From the NCBI GenBank assembly GCA_024232495.1, contig JAAEPP010000205.1, positions 1 through 32,249 on the forward strand: 32,249 nucleotides of DNA, given 5' to 3'. Shown here in pieces: positions 32,067 to 32,249 of the stretch. The stretch's first letter is position 1; every line of letters starts with the position of its first letter. The stretch comes from Flavobacteriaceae bacterium. GTDB taxonomy: Bacteria; Bacteroidota; Bacteroidia; Flavobacteriales; Flavobacteriaceae. The notes beneath the pieces were generated by a model. The model saw only the letters and a program-made list of their open reading frames with translations, was not told the origin of the DNA and made no database searches. A program made the translations under genes and the position numbers.

Positions 32067-32249
32067 TTATATTTCTAAATTAAGCTCTAAAGGTGATTGC
32101 TTATCTTGAAATATATTCCCTATCGATTCTAATTTCGAAACATCAAGGTCTCCTTTTTCGATAGCAGTCATCAATTTCATCATTTTTGCTGGCTCCATTT
32201 TCTCACCCAACAATCTAAACAATGCAAATCCTTTTTCGTCATCACTAGC
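32067..32249 (-). CDS. C-terminal end of an unidentified protein, cut by window edge
   Basis: The last 60 residues of a minus-strand gene, from ASDDEKGFALFRLLGEKMEP to QSPLELNLEI, stop TAA at 32067-32069. The stretch is mixed charged and hydrophobic, probably helical (EPAKMMKLMTAIEKGDLDVSKLESIG). I do not recognise the family; the rest lies beyond the right edge. It is convergent with the cassette gene, so the candidate cassette sits between the ends of purB and this gene, a place where insertion should not break a promoter. Confidence 0.7.
   Translation of the reverse strand, partial: ASDDEKGFALFRLLGEKMEPAKMMKLMTAIEKGDLDVSKLESIGNIFQDKQSPLELNLEI

Overview
The window looks like a chromosomal segment of a marine-type member of the Flavobacteriaceae (Bacteroidota). 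The genus cannot be read from the sequence. Supporting signs are the low GC content and a SusC/Oar-style TonB-dependent receptor with an N-terminal carboxypeptidase-like domain. Others are a secreted hydrolase with a type IX secretion sorting domain, the gene order rpsF-rpsR-rplI, DUF6122 and DUF6495-type proteins, TAnnTTTG-type -7 promoter boxes and few Shine-Dalgarno sequences. Most of it is ordinary core genome, mainly on the minus strand. No gap between genes exceeds about 210 bases, and no tRNA, rRNA, CRISPR array or insertion sequence was seen.

Layout. 1-1145 is hisS, cut by the left edge and starting at TTG. 1278-3475 holds an ABC-type permease without its ATPase and a lipoprotein esterase of the PHB-depolymerase/feruloyl-esterase type. 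3476-8526 runs leftward: rpsF-rpsR-rplI with a promoter and a terminator, a large TonB-dependent receptor with a terminator, a DUF6495-like gene whose ATG touches that terminator, and a Cys-rich reading frame with no start codon. 8734-14262 holds a LytTR response regulator, priA, a YihY-type membrane protein coupled to nadC, and rlmH. 14285-16345 holds the secreted alpha/beta hydrolase and a small membrane protein.

16412-22279 is a coherent leftward operon: fdhD, a NuoE-NuoF-like fused subunit, a NuoG-like molybdenum formate dehydrogenase catalytic subunit, and a chloramphenicol-acetyltransferase-like protein. Together the first three should give a soluble NAD-dependent formate dehydrogenase that turns formate into NADH. 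22352-29206 holds an ALDH3-type aldehyde dehydrogenase, a DUF6122 membrane protein, a surface-type protein with a carboxypeptidase-like domain, a DEAD-box RNA helicase with an RG-rich tail and a structured leader, rdgB, a secreted protein made of two related halves, and a TrmH-type methyltransferase. purB (29391-30734) reads rightward.

The most unusual part is 30850-32022, between purB and a truncated gene at the right edge. A lone PD-(D/E)XK nuclease-like gene is held tightly between two quasi-palindromic sites. Each site has outer AAC/GTT triplets, and the left end of the unit (GTTGTACCTA) is the exact reverse complement of a ten-base box just after the stop codon (TAGGTACAAC). This is how an integron gene cassette with its attC site is built, and the cargo could be a defence nuclease. 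No integrase is present in the window, so the cassette reading is inference; a small element with terminal inverted repeats is the main alternative.
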